A stretch of 64,000 nucleotides of DNA, taken from contig NZ_JAHBRW010000001.1 in NCBI RefSeq assembly GCF_018398315.1, positions 1 through 64,000 of the forward strand, read 5' to 3'. Source of the stretch: Chelatococcus sp. YT9. GTDB taxonomy: Bacteria; Pseudomonadota; Alphaproteobacteria; Rhizobiales; Beijerinckiaceae. The translations under genes were made by a program, and so were the position numbers. The notes under the pieces were generated by a model that made no database searches, was not told the origin of the DNA, and saw only the letters and a program-made list of their open reading frames with translations. Shown piece after piece: positions 34,433 through 44,650 of this stretch. Numbering within the stretch: position 1 is the first letter of the stretch; every line of letters starts with the position of its first letter.

Positions 34433-34669
34433 TCGTGAAGTACGATCAGCAAGGGCCCTTCCGGCATTCCATGCGTTTTGATGGTAGGAAAAGCAGTTCA
34501 TGCTGCTGCCTGCTTACTCTAGAGTGCCCTCACTCCGGTCACCTCGGGGTAACGCCACTCTCGTGCGAGCGCCGGTCTCCCGGGTGAGACGTCCGCACTG
34601 CGAAGATCCTCATTCTTTCGCAGTGCGTGAGTTGCCTCCCCGCTCGCCACCGCAAAAGGACCCATCTGC

Positions 34670-35590
34670 GTGAAGGCCGTTTTTGTCGATGCCAGCCCCA
34701 CCCTTGCCGCCGTCGCCGAGCGACTTCACCGGCCCGACGACATCCCGCTGCAGATCAATCGCCAGCCTGACATCCGCCCGCCGGCGCTCCCGGATGTCAT
34801 TGGAAACGCCGAGATCGCGCTGATCGATCATACGCATTTTCCCACGGACATCGCCCGCCGGTGCGCTGGGCTCAAGCACGTGGTCTTCCTCGGCACGGGG
34901 GCGCGCTCCTACATGAATGTCGAGGAACTCGCGGACCTCGGGATCAGCGTCCATCTCATCCGCGGCTATGGTGACACGGCGGTGGCGGAATGCGCTTTTG
35001 CCCTCATGTGGGCTGCTGCCAAGGGCTTCACTCATATGGATCGCGGCATTCGCGCGGGACAATGGCGCCTGACGAACGGCGTGCAACTCACGGGCAAGAC
35101 ACTCGGTCTCATTGGCTTTGGCGGAATTGCAGCGGAAATGGCGCGCCTCTCCGCGGGCGCGGGCATGCGCGTCCTAGCCTGGAATCGCAGCGCCAAGGAC
35201 TCTCCGGGCGTCACCTTTGTCGACTTGGACACTCTGCTTGCGGAAAGCCATGTGCTCTCGCTGCATCTTCTGCTCAACGACGAAACGCGAGGATTTCTCT
35301 CACGTGAGCGGCTGGCCAAGGTCCGGGACGGCGCCATCCTGGTGAATACGGCGCGTGGCGCGCTCGTTGATGAGACCGCAATGATTGAGGCGCTCGCGTC
35401 GGGGAAGCTCGCTCATGCTGCGCTTGACGTCTACGAAACGGAGCCCCTGCCGGGTACTCACCCCCTGACCCGCCTGGAGAATGTCACTCTTTCGGCCCAT
35501 TCAGCCTTTCGTACGCCGGAGGCAAGCGACAATCTGATCGAGGCGGCGTTGAACCATTGCCGCCGCGTCGCGGACGATCGCGCACCGTAA
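34670..35590 (+). CDS. D-2-hydroxyacid dehydrogenase family protein
   Basis: A 306-residue NAD(P)-dependent dehydrogenase. The cofactor segment is GKTLGLIGFGGIAAEMARLS. The catalytic triad is in order: Arg in VNTARGALVDE, Glu in LDVYETEPLPG and His in SAHSAFRTPEA. RGYGDTAVAECAFALMWAAA is the usual dimer-contact helix. It could be a phosphoglycerate, glycerate or other 2-ketoacid reductase; no ACT domain is present, so a SerA-like enzyme with serine control is unlikely. It starts with GTG at 34670 after AAAGGA (9 bp away). It stands alone, convergent with the first polysaccharide glycosyltransferase. Confidence 0.92.
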   Translation: MKAVFVDASPTLAAVAERLHRPDDIPLQINRQPDIRPPALPDVIGNAEIALIDHTHFPTDIARRCAGLKHVVFLGTGARSYMNVEELADLGISVHLIRGYGDTAVAECAFALMWAAAKGFTHMDRGIRAGQWRLTNGVQLTGKTLGLIGFGGIAAEMARLSAGAGMRVLAWNRSAKDSPGVTFVDLDTLLAESHVLSLHLLLNDETRGFLSRERLAKVRDGAILVNTARGALVDETAMIEALASGKLAHAALDVYETEPLPGTHPLTRLENVTLSAHSAFRTPEASDNLIEAALNHCRRVADDRAP

Positions 35591-35632
35591 GGAAAAGTTA
35601 TCCACGTATTATTTTTTATTACCGCCGTCCGC

Positions 35633-36841
35633 TCAAGTCGCCGCCGCCTGGATATAGACGTCTCGCGTAATGCGGGCCGTCTCCCGCCAGTTGCGGGTCG
35701 CTGCGGCGGCACGGCGCACATCCCGCATCGCCTCTGTTTCAGCGGCCGCCTCGTCACCGATCTGCTCGAAAGCCCGCGTCCACGCAGGCGTATCGAGCGG
35801 ATCGACCAGCAAACCCTGGCCCAGCGCGGCCTCCTCGACGGCCCCGCCACTCGCAGCGACGACCTGGGACCCACAGGCGAGAGCTTCCGTCACCGGCATT
35901 CCGTATCCCTCGTAGATCGAGGGGTAGAAGAAACCCGCGGCCCCGCGATAGAGCGTGCGCAACACCACATCATCGACATAGCCCGTAAAGCGGATCTGTC
36001 CGTCACGCACCAGGGCCTCAGTGGCCGCGGGCCAATGCATCTCACCCCACCCGGCTCCGCCGACCAGAACGAGCGGCATAGCCGCGCGACGTTCCGCTGG
36101 AAGACGACAATAGGCATCGACAAGCGTGCGCAGGTTCTTACGGGGTTCAAGCGTCGACACGCTGAGGACATATCGGCCTTTGCTGATCCCAAAGCGTGAA
36201 AGGACCACGCCATCCTCAGCCTGTGCCCGCTCGAAAAAACGTGCGTCGACGCCCGGATAGGCAACATGTATGCGCTCTCGTGGAATCCCTATGAGATCGA
36301 CGATCTCCCGCGCGGAAAACTCCGAGATCGTGAGCACACGCGGGGCTTCTGCAATGGACTTCAGCCGGTTGTTGAACCAGCGCACACGCTCCTCGGGATG
36401 GAGATTTGGATGGCGCAGGACAGACATGTCGTAAATCTCGGGTATGGTCACCCGCCCGAGCGGCGCCGGCGCGAAGAAGTTCATGGCGTGGAAAACGTCG
36501 TAGCGCCTCTTGCGGAGGCGGCCGTGGTAGCGTCGCGCCACCGCTCCACCATACCGCTCAAATGCGGCGCGGGCCTTGATACCTAAATGCTTATGGAGCC
36601 TATCGCCCCAATATTGCGCGTTTCCGCCGTCGCGGGCCTTTGAAAAGGAAACGAATTCCTCGATGGACATCACCCGGAAGCCATCGAATACGTCAACTCT
36701 TACCTCTCCATTATTACTGCCGTACGGTAATCCATTGCGGGAAATATCAAAAATCGCCTTGACGACCTCAAGCGTATAGTGACCAATTCCGGTAAGGCGT
36801 GATCGCACCGGTGTCACATCCACGCATACTGAAACAACCAT
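35633..36841 (-). CDS. Glycosyltransferase family 4 (GT4)
   Basis: A 402-residue cytosolic GT-B enzyme. The N-terminal acceptor domain has VDVTPVRSRLTGIGHYTLEV; the C-terminal donor domain has YVLSVSTLEPRKNLRTLVDA, TGYVDDVVLRTLYRGAAGFF and the EX7E motif in SIYEGYGMPVTEALACGS. This is a typical mannosyl- or rhamnosyl-like transferase for O-antigen or capsule. The ATG at 36841 was chosen over a TTG start 33 bp earlier, because the family begins at VVSVCVDVTP. It is divergent from the methyltransferase gene, with 262 bp between them, and opens the polysaccharide cluster on its left side. Confidence 0.92.
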   Translation of the reverse strand: MVVSVCVDVTPVRSRLTGIGHYTLEVVKAIFDISRNGLPYGSNNGEVRVDVFDGFRVMSIEEFVSFSKARDGGNAQYWGDRLHKHLGIKARAAFERYGGAVARRYHGRLRKRRYDVFHAMNFFAPAPLGRVTIPEIYDMSVLRHPNLHPEERVRWFNNRLKSIAEAPRVLTISEFSAREIVDLIGIPRERIHVAYPGVDARFFERAQAEDGVVLSRFGISKGRYVLSVSTLEPRKNLRTLVDAYCRLPAERRAAMPLVLVGGAGWGEMHWPAATEALVRDGQIRFTGYVDDVVLRTLYRGAAGFFYPSIYEGYGMPVTEALACGSQVVAASGGAVEEAALGQGLLVDPLDTPAWTRAFEQIGDEAAAETEAMRDVRRAAAATRNWRETARITRDVYIQAAAT

Positions 36842-37103
36842 GGGTATCTCGATTTTCCTGTCGCGGCGGCGCAAAAGAAGGTTCTTAACAAAACAGTGTC
36901 AAAGCAGGGTAAACATGCCGGCCTGCCCGAGTGACAAGGCTCATATCGGGCGTTGCCTAGCCAAGCGCACTCATATAGCTAGACCAATAGGCGCCATAGG
37001 TGGAACGGTAAGCTGATCATATCCAGGATGTGGCGCCGGATATGGACCTGCTGTCCGATCGCGGATCCATTGTCAGTATCGAGCGGAGTCGAGGTAGCAA
37101 TAC
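36842..37103. promoter_or_regulatory. Divergent promoter region of the polysaccharide cluster
   Basis: The 262 bp between the minus-strand GT4 gene and the plus-strand methyltransferase operon must hold both promoters. I see no clear consensus hexamers, only a GGAAC (near 37004) lacking a CGTT partner. Confidence 0.5.
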
Positions 37104-38297
37104 GTGTCCCTACTCTTGAAACTTAAGATTGGCGTCGCACGCATTCCATTCTTCGGCCCCCTCATTCGGCGTACATACCAGATGGCCACCGCGCCCGTCG
37201 CGCTCGCGCGGGCGGCTCGCATCGAATTGCCCCGGCTCGGCCATGACATGGCCGATATCGCCGAGCGCCTGACCCGTGTCGAGTACGAAATTCGGGATAT
37301 GCGGTCAGTCATCGAGAACGAGATCCGCTCAGTCGTCGATCCGCGACTCATCGATCAGCGCTTCGCCGAATTGCAGGCCCGCTCGGACGCAAGCATCCAG
37401 GGAACCGTCGGCCAAACGGTGCAGCGGCTGGACATGCGGATGCAGGGACTGGAGCAGCGCGTTGCCGACGTCATGGATCGGGGCGACCACGAGTGGGGAG
37501 CGTCCCGGCGTTCGTATACGGAGCTCGCCCATCGTCTCTCTCTCCTGCTCGAAGACGTGCGGAAGTTGCCGGCCAGCACCTCGCGATCTGATTTCCGGGA
37601 TAAGGCCGAGGCCACGCCGGATCCGCTCCTGACGACATTCTACGCCACCTTCGAGGATCGCTTCCGCGGCTCCCGTGAAGACATCCGCGAGCGCGTTTCC
37701 GTCTTTCTGCCGGAAGCACAGGAAACGGTTGCCGCGGTCGGCACCAATGGCCCCGTGGTGGATCTCGGCTGCGGTCGAGGCGAATGGCTTGAGGTGCTGT
37801 CGCGGGCAGGGATCCGCTGCCTCGGTGTCGACAACAACGAAGCGCAGCTCGCCAGCGCGCGTGCGCATGGGCTACCCGTGCTGAACGCCGATGCCCTCGC
37901 CTGGCTGAAGGAACAGCCCCCCGCGTCGGTACCCATGATTTCCGCCTTTCACCTGATCGAGCATCTTCCCTTTGCGGTGTTGACGCAGTTTGCGTCTGAG
38001 GTCATGCGGGTCTTGGCGCCAGGTGGCCTGGCGCTTTTCGAGACGCCCAATCCCGAGAGCCTTTTGGTCGGCGCTTTCAGCTTCCATCTCGACCCGACCC
38101 ATATCAAACCGCTGCCGCCCGAGCTTACTACCTGCCTGATGGAAGTGATTGGTTTCACGCCCGTGAAAATCCGACCGCTCCACCCCCATCCCTGGCGCGA
38201 TCGGTATCTGCGCGATGGCAGCCTGCCCCAGGACGTGGCGCGCATGCTCTTTGGCCCGCGCGACTACGCCGTACTCGCCCGCAAGCCGGGGGTCTGA
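37104..38297 (+). CDS. SAM-dependent methyltransferase with N-terminal coiled coil
   Basis: A 397-residue protein. Residues about 45-165 are rich in heptads (DIAERLTRVEYEIRDMRSVI, DMRMQGLEQRVADVMDRGDH), so likely a coiled coil. The methyltransferase domain follows: motif I is VVDLGCGRGEWLEVL (about 218-232), then GVDNNEAQLASARAHGLPV, FHLIEHLPFAVLTQFASEVM and RVLAPGGLALFETPNPES. The layout is similar to WbdD-type O-antigen chain-terminating methyltransferases, where a coiled coil sets chain length; I infer a capping role but a kinase domain is absent. GTG start at 37104 after GAGG. Four bp before the fused glycosyltransferase gene. Confidence 0.85.
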   Translation: MSLLLKLKIGVARIPFFGPLIRRTYQMATAPVALARAARIELPRLGHDMADIAERLTRVEYEIRDMRSVIENEIRSVVDPRLIDQRFAELQARSDASIQGTVGQTVQRLDMRMQGLEQRVADVMDRGDHEWGASRRSYTELAHRLSLLLEDVRKLPASTSRSDFRDKAEATPDPLLTTFYATFEDRFRGSREDIRERVSVFLPEAQETVAAVGTNGPVVDLGCGRGEWLEVLSRAGIRCLGVDNNEAQLASARAHGLPVLNADALAWLKEQPPASVPMISAFHLIEHLPFAVLTQFASEVMRVLAPGGLALFETPNPESLLVGAFSFHLDPTHIKPLPPELTTCLMEVIGFTPVKIRPLHPHPWRDRYLRDGSLPQDVARMLFGPRDYAVLARKPGV

Positions 38298-38301
38298 GGC
38301 C

Positions 38302-40659
38302 ATGCGCATCGCGATCATCACGGCGCAGGTGCCATTCGTTCGCGGCGGTGCGGAATTGCTCGCCGACAGGCTCCGCGACCAGCTGCGTCTCTACGGCCAT
38401 AATGCCGAGATCGTCTCGCTGCCCTTCAAATGGTATCCGCCGTCGACGCTGCTGGATCACATGGTTGCGGCAACGCTGACCGATTTCAGCAATTACAATG
38501 CCGTGCCGGTGGACCTTTCCATCGGCCTTAAATTTCCTGCCTATCTCGGCCAACATCCCAATATGGTCATGTGGCTGCTGCACCAGTACCGCGGCGCGTA
38601 TGACGAATGGGATTCCGGCCATGGCGACCTCCTTTTCCATGAGGACGGCAAACTGGCGCGCGACGCGATAAGGCAGGCCGATAACTTGGCCATGCGGCGC
38701 GCCAAGGCCGTTTTCACGATCTCGGAGAACGTCACCAAGCGGCTGCTGCGTTATAACGGCGTGCCGTCCACCGCGCTCTATCATCCCCCGCCACTCGCGG
38801 AGCGTCATGATTGCCGCGGCTATGAGGACTATCTCTATTTCCCGAGCCGACTTTCCCTGCCGAAACGCCAGTCCCTCGTTGTCGAGGCCCTGGCGCGGAC
38901 GCGTGCGCCGGTCAAGGTGATGTTTGCCGGGGCTGCCGATAATCCCCAGCAGGAGCGGGAGCTTCATGAGCTTGCCGTAAAGCTTGGGGTCGCCGATCGC
39001 GTGATCTGGCGCGGCGCAATCGATGACGAAGGCATGGTCGATGCCTATGCCCGCGCCCGGGCGGTCGTCTACCCACCACGCGATGAAGACTATGGTTATG
39101 TGACCCTCGAGGCGATGCTATCGCGCAAGGCGGTGGTGACCTGCGTGGATTCAGGCGGTCCGCTTGAATTTGTCGAAGACGGCGTGAGCGGTTTTGTTAC
39201 TGCATCCGATCCAACCTCGCTCGCCGCGGCAATGGACGAGATCTGGGAGGACCCTGCTCAAGCAGAACGGATGGGTTCGGCGGCTTGGGATCGCTATCAA
39301 TCGATGGGCATCTCATGGCAGAACGTGATCGCTCAGCTCACGAATGAGCACCCGGAGGCAACCGCTTCCATCGACGCGTCTCCCGTTGTGCACAGGCCAA
39401 CCCCAAGCGCAGTCGTCGCTAACGCGGTGCTTCCCGACATCGCGCCTGTCATCGCGAAAACCGGGATCAACACCATCTCCGAACTCAGCAGGGTTTTTGA
39501 CCTCGATGAGGCCTTTAATACACCAGATGCGGTAATATATTACCAGCGCCACTTCGTCAGGTATCTGACATCGCTCGCCATGCTGGATCTGAAACCGGGC
39601 ATGCGCGTCCTGGATATCGGAGCCTCGGAACCATACGTCTTTGGTGCGCTGCTGAAGCGCTATGCGCCCGACGTGTGGATATCGGCCGTCGAGGAGCGCG
39701 GTTCCGCGGCACCCATGCACTACACCATCAAGTCCAGGGTTCGCGGGGTTTCCGACTTCGACGTGCATCGTGTGAAATGCAACGTCGAACGGGAGCGGCT
39801 GCCGTTCCCCGACGCCAGCTTCGATGTCGTCCTGGCGATGGAAATCCTTGAACATCTGCCGGTTAATCCGGCCTTCTTCGCCGAAGAAATCGCGCGCGTC
39901 ACACGCCCCGGCGGGCAGGTTCTGGTGACGACACCCAATATCACCTCGCATCAGGCCGCCGCGCGTCTCCTCAACGGTCATTCACCCTATTCATTCGGCA
40001 TCTTCATGCCGCTGATGGGAGTCCATGGACGCCATCAACGGGAATGGACACCGCACGAGGTGGAGCTGTTGATGCGCAAAGCGGGCTTTGACACGGACCG
40101 CCTGTGTACCGCGGACGTCTATGATCAGACCGTCGAAGCCAAGACTGCTGACGTGCTGATGGCCTGGCGCCGCAACCCGGTTCTTCTGGGCGAGACGACC
40201 CTCTACCGCGGCACCCGCAACCTGCGTGCTTCCGAGGCGCCGCTCGAGCTCTACAGCTCTGATCCGCGGCGGTACCGCGGAGGAATTTTGGCGACCCGCC
40301 GCCGCCCGACCGATGCGGATGTGGAGGTCGCGCTGACGAACAAGAGCCCTATCTCGTGGCTCCACGATGGTCTCGAGCCCGTGCAGCTCGAGGTCCGCTG
40401 GCTCAATGACGATGGTGAGCTCTCGCAGGAGTTCGTGAGGCTAGCCCTGCCTCGTAGCGTCGGCCCGGGCGAAACCCTCAATGTCCGCCTGCGCCTGGGA
40501 GAAGAGCCCGAGCGTTATGAGGGCGCGGCGAGCATCCGGCTGTTCCATCTCGGGCATGGATGGTTCGATATCCTCGATACGACGAACTCCGTGCTGCTTC
40601 CGCTCAAGCGGGGAACCTTCGAAGCCTTCATGGCCTCGCCCGAGCTCCGGGAAGCGTGA
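38302..40659 (+). CDS. Fused GT4 glycosyltransferase-methyltransferase with C-terminal beta domain
   Basis: A 785-residue three-part protein. Residues about 1-345 are a GT4 enzyme: MRIAIITAQVPFVRGGAELL and an EX7E-like RDEDYGYVTLEAML near 261-273. Residues about 405-640 are a class I methyltransferase: MRVLDIGASEPYVFGALLKR (433-452), FDVVLAMEILEHLPVNPAFF and RPGGQVLVTTPNITS. Residues about 660-770 look like the beta-sandwich often fused to polysaccharide enzymes (VEVALTNKSPISW, LEVRWLNDDGELSQEF, GHGWFDI). The ATG at 38302 is 4 bp after the upstream methyltransferase, and the stop overlaps the next glycosyltransferase start by 1 bp. It probably adds and then methylates a sugar; order and sugar unknown. 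Confidence 0.88.
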   Translation: MRIAIITAQVPFVRGGAELLADRLRDQLRLYGHNAEIVSLPFKWYPPSTLLDHMVAATLTDFSNYNAVPVDLSIGLKFPAYLGQHPNMVMWLLHQYRGAYDEWDSGHGDLLFHEDGKLARDAIRQADNLAMRRAKAVFTISENVTKRLLRYNGVPSTALYHPPPLAERHDCRGYEDYLYFPSRLSLPKRQSLVVEALARTRAPVKVMFAGAADNPQQERELHELAVKLGVADRVIWRGAIDDEGMVDAYARARAVVYPPRDEDYGYVTLEAMLSRKAVVTCVDSGGPLEFVEDGVSGFVTASDPTSLAAAMDEIWEDPAQAERMGSAAWDRYQSMGISWQNVIAQLTNEHPEATASIDASPVVHRPTPSAVVANAVLPDIAPVIAKTGINTISELSRVFDLDEAFNTPDAVIYYQRHFVRYLTSLAMLDLKPGMRVLDIGASEPYVFGALLKRYAPDVWISAVEERGSAAPMHYTIKSRVRGVSDFDVHRVKCNVERERLPFPDASFDVVLAMEILEHLPVNPAFFAEEIARVTRPGGQVLVTTPNITSHQAAARLLNGHSPYSFGIFMPLMGVHGRHQREWTPHEVELLMRKAGFDTDRLCTADVYDQTVEAKTADVLMAWRRNPVLLGETTLYRGTRNLRASEAPLELYSSDPRRYRGGILATRRRPTDADVEVALTNKSPISWLHDGLEPVQLEVRWLNDDGELSQEFVRLALPRSVGPGETLNVRLRLGEEPERYEGAASIRLFHLGHGWFDILDTTNSVLLPLKRGTFEAFMASPELREA

Positions 40660-41981
40660 TGCCCGCTCGACCTGCTCGCCCCTTGGTGGATTGGTTTTCG
40701 CCGCTGCCGCCCGCACGCAGTGATATTGCCCATTTTTCCGCGCGCATCCTGCCCGCCCTTTCGACTCATGCCGACGTGCGGCTCTGGACCGACCAACCCG
40801 GGTCGGACCCCGCCCTTGCGCGTCATGCGGAAGTCATTGTGTATGATCCGCGCAGTATAGACCTGGGCAAGCTGAACAAAAGCAACCTCATCTTCTACAA
40901 CATGGGTAACGACGGGCGCTTCCACGCGGCGATCCGCGAGGTCATGTTCAAGGTGCCAGGCGTGCTCGTGGCGCACGAGTTGAGCTATCACCACTCCATG
41001 TACTGGGATTACATGGTTCGCCGGCAGGATCCTGCGGCCTACCTTGCCCTCGTCGAGCAACGGTATGGCGCCGAGGGCCTGCTCGCTGCCAAACAGCATA
41101 TGGACAGAGGCAAGCCGCATATCGACGATTTGGCACGCCAGTACCCGTTCATCGATTATCTCGCGGATGCCTCGCTGGCTGTCGTCTGCCATACGCGCGC
41201 CGTCGAGGAAGCCGTTGCGGCCCGCGGTGTTGGCGCGCTGAGGCTGCCCCTCGCCTTTCAGGCTCCGCCGAACCCGCCGTCGAAATCTAGAACATCGGGC
41301 GTCCTGGAGTTCGTGCAATTCGGCTATATCGGTCCGCAACGCCGCCTCTTCAGCATATTGGGAGCACTCGCTCGCTTTCGGGACAAGCATCCCTTCCGCC
41401 TTCGGATCTTCGGCGAGCTGTGGGATCCCGACGCGGTCCGGGCAGAAATCCGCAGGCAGCGGCTGGATGATCTCGTATCGATCGTCGGCTTTGTCGCGGA
41501 ACCCATCCTGGATAGCGCGATCGCGCGGGCTGACCTCGTCTTCAATCTCCGCTACCCGTCGATCGGGGAAGCATCCGGCAGCCAGATGCGCATCTGGGCA
41601 GCCGGCGCGCCCTCCGTTGTCACGAATACAGGTTGGTATGGCGATCTCCCCGACGGGACTGTCATCAAGATCGAGCAGGACACGGAAGCGGCTGACCTTG
41701 ACCGTGTGCTCGCGACGCTCGCCAGAGACCGCTTCGCCTACACACAAACGGGCCTGAATGGTTTCAAGCATCTGGCAAGACATCACAGCCCCGACAGCTA
41801 TGTCGAGCAATTGCTGGCCATTACGGAGATGACCGAGGAGCGACGCTCCAGCATGGCCTATCGCCATCTCACCGCGCGCGCCGATGCAGCTGTGGAACGC
41901 GTGTTCGGCCGCGAAAGAGCCGCGAAGCTCAAGGCCGTGATGAATTATCAAAGAAAATTCGACGGCTCGGCAGACGACTGA
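40659..41981 (+). CDS. Glycosyltransferase (GT-B type)
   Basis: A 440-residue cytosolic protein. VDWFSPLPPARSDIAHFSAR at the start is a common opening in rhizobial polysaccharide GT4 proteins. Conserved donor-domain features are present: VLEFVQFGYIGPQRRLFSIL, FRLRIFGELWDPDAVRAEIR, VGFVAEPILDSAIARADLVF and SIGEASGSQMRIWAAGAPSV (an altered EX7E region, with a single Glu). Its ATG overlaps the stop of the fused gene by 1 bp (TGATG), so the two are translated together. The last 100 residues are helical. The sugar transferred is unknown. It is the last gene of the methyltransferase operon. Confidence 0.85.
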   Translation: MPARPARPLVDWFSPLPPARSDIAHFSARILPALSTHADVRLWTDQPGSDPALARHAEVIVYDPRSIDLGKLNKSNLIFYNMGNDGRFHAAIREVMFKVPGVLVAHELSYHHSMYWDYMVRRQDPAAYLALVEQRYGAEGLLAAKQHMDRGKPHIDDLARQYPFIDYLADASLAVVCHTRAVEEAVAARGVGALRLPLAFQAPPNPPSKSRTSGVLEFVQFGYIGPQRRLFSILGALARFRDKHPFRLRIFGELWDPDAVRAEIRRQRLDDLVSIVGFVAEPILDSAIARADLVFNLRYPSIGEASGSQMRIWAAGAPSVVTNTGWYGDLPDGTVIKIEQDTEAADLDRVLATLARDRFAYTQTGLNGFKHLARHHSPDSYVEQLLAITEMTEERRSSMAYRHLTARADAAVERVFGRERAAKLKAVMNYQRKFDGSADD

Positions 41982-42117
41982 GCGGCCACAAGAGGCAGCC
42001 CGCCTCATACACCGCCTTGCAAATGCTCAGGCCAGGGCGCGAAAGCACCACCAGACGAGCAAATCCGTCAGCCGCGGACTCGCTCGACTTGGAAATAGCG
42101 ATGGGGAGGCAACAACC

Positions 42118-42139
42118 TGGATGGGACCTATCCCATCCA
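42118..42139. terminator. Inverted repeat between convergent glycosyltransferase and gmd genes
   Basis: A 9-bp stem (42118-42126 with 42131-42139) around CCTA, followed 6 bp later by a second short hairpin (GATCGT/ACGATC near 42144-42161). No T-run; likely a double-hairpin terminator for convergent genes. Confidence 0.5.
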
Positions 42140-42217
42140 AGTCCGATCGTCTCGCACGATCCCGGAGGCGAACGATGACGCTCGCCTTGACGATCGCCAG
42201 CTCGGCGGCGCGTTGCC

Positions 42218-43267
<1,050 letters not shown>

Positions 43268-43375
43268 TCAGAAAACGCGGGCATTCCATGCGATCATGGT
43301 CGCGTTAAGGCACGGCGCCCAACGGACGTTTAGACTGCTTCGAAATGCGGTCCCGAGCGGACTATACCAACATTG

Positions 43376-44650
43376 ATGGCAACTCAAGTTTGGCCTATAG
43401 CCGGACAGCGCTTCTCCGCGCTCACCGACATGGAAATCATGAACTTATACGCCGTCAGCCATGCGATCTGGCGCCGCTTGCCCAAAGGTCCCCGCCAAGC
43501 TGCTTATGCGCGCCTTGCAGCGCTCATCAGCCCGCGCCCAGATCCGGCCGCGCCCCGGCAGGCCACCGCGCCCTGGATCGTGGCAGGGGTTCTGCGTTCA
43601 CCCACCGGCCTCGGCCAGGCTGCGCGCCTCGCTCTGGACGCTCTGAAGGCAAGCGGCGAGCCGGTCTTCGCGGCCGATGTCACCGCCGCGCTCCGACAAC
43701 CGCTCGCTCTGCCTCCCATCGAGAGCCCGCCTCTGCCAGAGGGGCCGGGCACCGTCCTCCTCTTCGGCGTGCCCCCCACGACGGGCCACGCGCTCAGGGC
43801 TATCGGCAAGCGGGCACTTGCCGGCAAGCGCGTCATCGGCTGCTGGTTCTGGGAACTGGAGCGTGCGCCGGACTTCTGGAAGCGGGACGCCAAGTTGCTG
43901 CATGAGGTCGTCTCCACCTCGCAGTTCGGTTGCACGGCCATTGCCGCGACCCTCGGTCAGCCAGTACGCCAGATCGTTCATCCGCTCACCGCCGAGCCCT
44001 TGCCTGAGATCACCCGCACCAGCCATCCCCTGCCCGGTCGCCATTTCCGCGTCGGCTTTGCCTGCGATTTCGGCTCGACAACGGCCCGAAAGAACCCGCT
44101 CGCCGTGGTAGCGGCCTTCGAGAAGGCCTTCTCGGCCAAGCCGGAAACGACGTTATCCCTGAAGGTGCGCGATCCCTCCGCCTCCCCCGACGTCGCCGCG
44201 AAACTGCGGGAGGTTGCTCAGCGCCTCGGGCCACGTTTTGAACTCGTCACCGGCGACCTGTCGCGTGAGGCGAGCCTCACCTGGCTCGCCAATCTGGATC
44301 TTTACCTGTCCCTGCACCGCTCCGAAGGCTTCGGCCTGCCGATTGCGGAAGCTATGCGGCTCGGCGTTCCCGTTGCCGTCACGGACTGGTCGGCGCCGAC
44401 CGAATTCGTCGATGACAGCTGCGGATTTCCCATTCCCTACGAACTCGTTCCCGTGGAGGATACTTCGGGTCTCTATGCGCTGCCCGGCGCGCGCTGGGCT
44501 GACCCGGATATCGATGCAGCTGCCGATGTCCTGCGCTACATCAGACGCTCCCCGGTGGCGCTGGCAACGCGGGCGGTCGCCGCGCGCGAGCGGATCGCTG
44601 AACTCTACAATACCGAGAGGTTTCTCCAGCAGCTGCGCGGCGACGCATGA
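43376..44650 (+). CDS. Glycosyltransferase family 4 (GT4)
   Basis: A cytosolic protein of 424 residues if it starts at the ATG at 43376; the ATG at 43430 would remove 18 residues, and no ribosome site decides. Conserved parts: WIVAGVLRSPTGLGQAARLA, VIGCWFWELERAPDFWKRDA (acceptor side), FACDFGSTTARKNPLAVVAA, LANLDLYLSLHRSEGFGLPI and AEAMRLGVPVAVTDWSAPTE with a complete EX7E (EGFGLPIAE). It is like retaining mannosyltransferases of exopolysaccharide clusters. The stop overlaps the start of the next glycosyltransferase by 4 bp (ATGA), so the two form a unit. Confidence 0.9.
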   Translation: MATQVWPIAGQRFSALTDMEIMNLYAVSHAIWRRLPKGPRQAAYARLAALISPRPDPAAPRQATAPWIVAGVLRSPTGLGQAARLALDALKASGEPVFAADVTAALRQPLALPPIESPPLPEGPGTVLLFGVPPTTGHALRAIGKRALAGKRVIGCWFWELERAPDFWKRDAKLLHEVVSTSQFGCTAIAATLGQPVRQIVHPLTAEPLPEITRTSHPLPGRHFRVGFACDFGSTTARKNPLAVVAAFEKAFSAKPETTLSLKVRDPSASPDVAAKLREVAQRLGPRFELVTGDLSREASLTWLANLDLYLSLHRSEGFGLPIAEAMRLGVPVAVTDWSAPTEFVDDSCGFPIPYELVPVEDTSGLYALPGARWADPDIDAAADVLRYIRRSPVALATRAVAARERIAELYNTERFLQQLRGDA

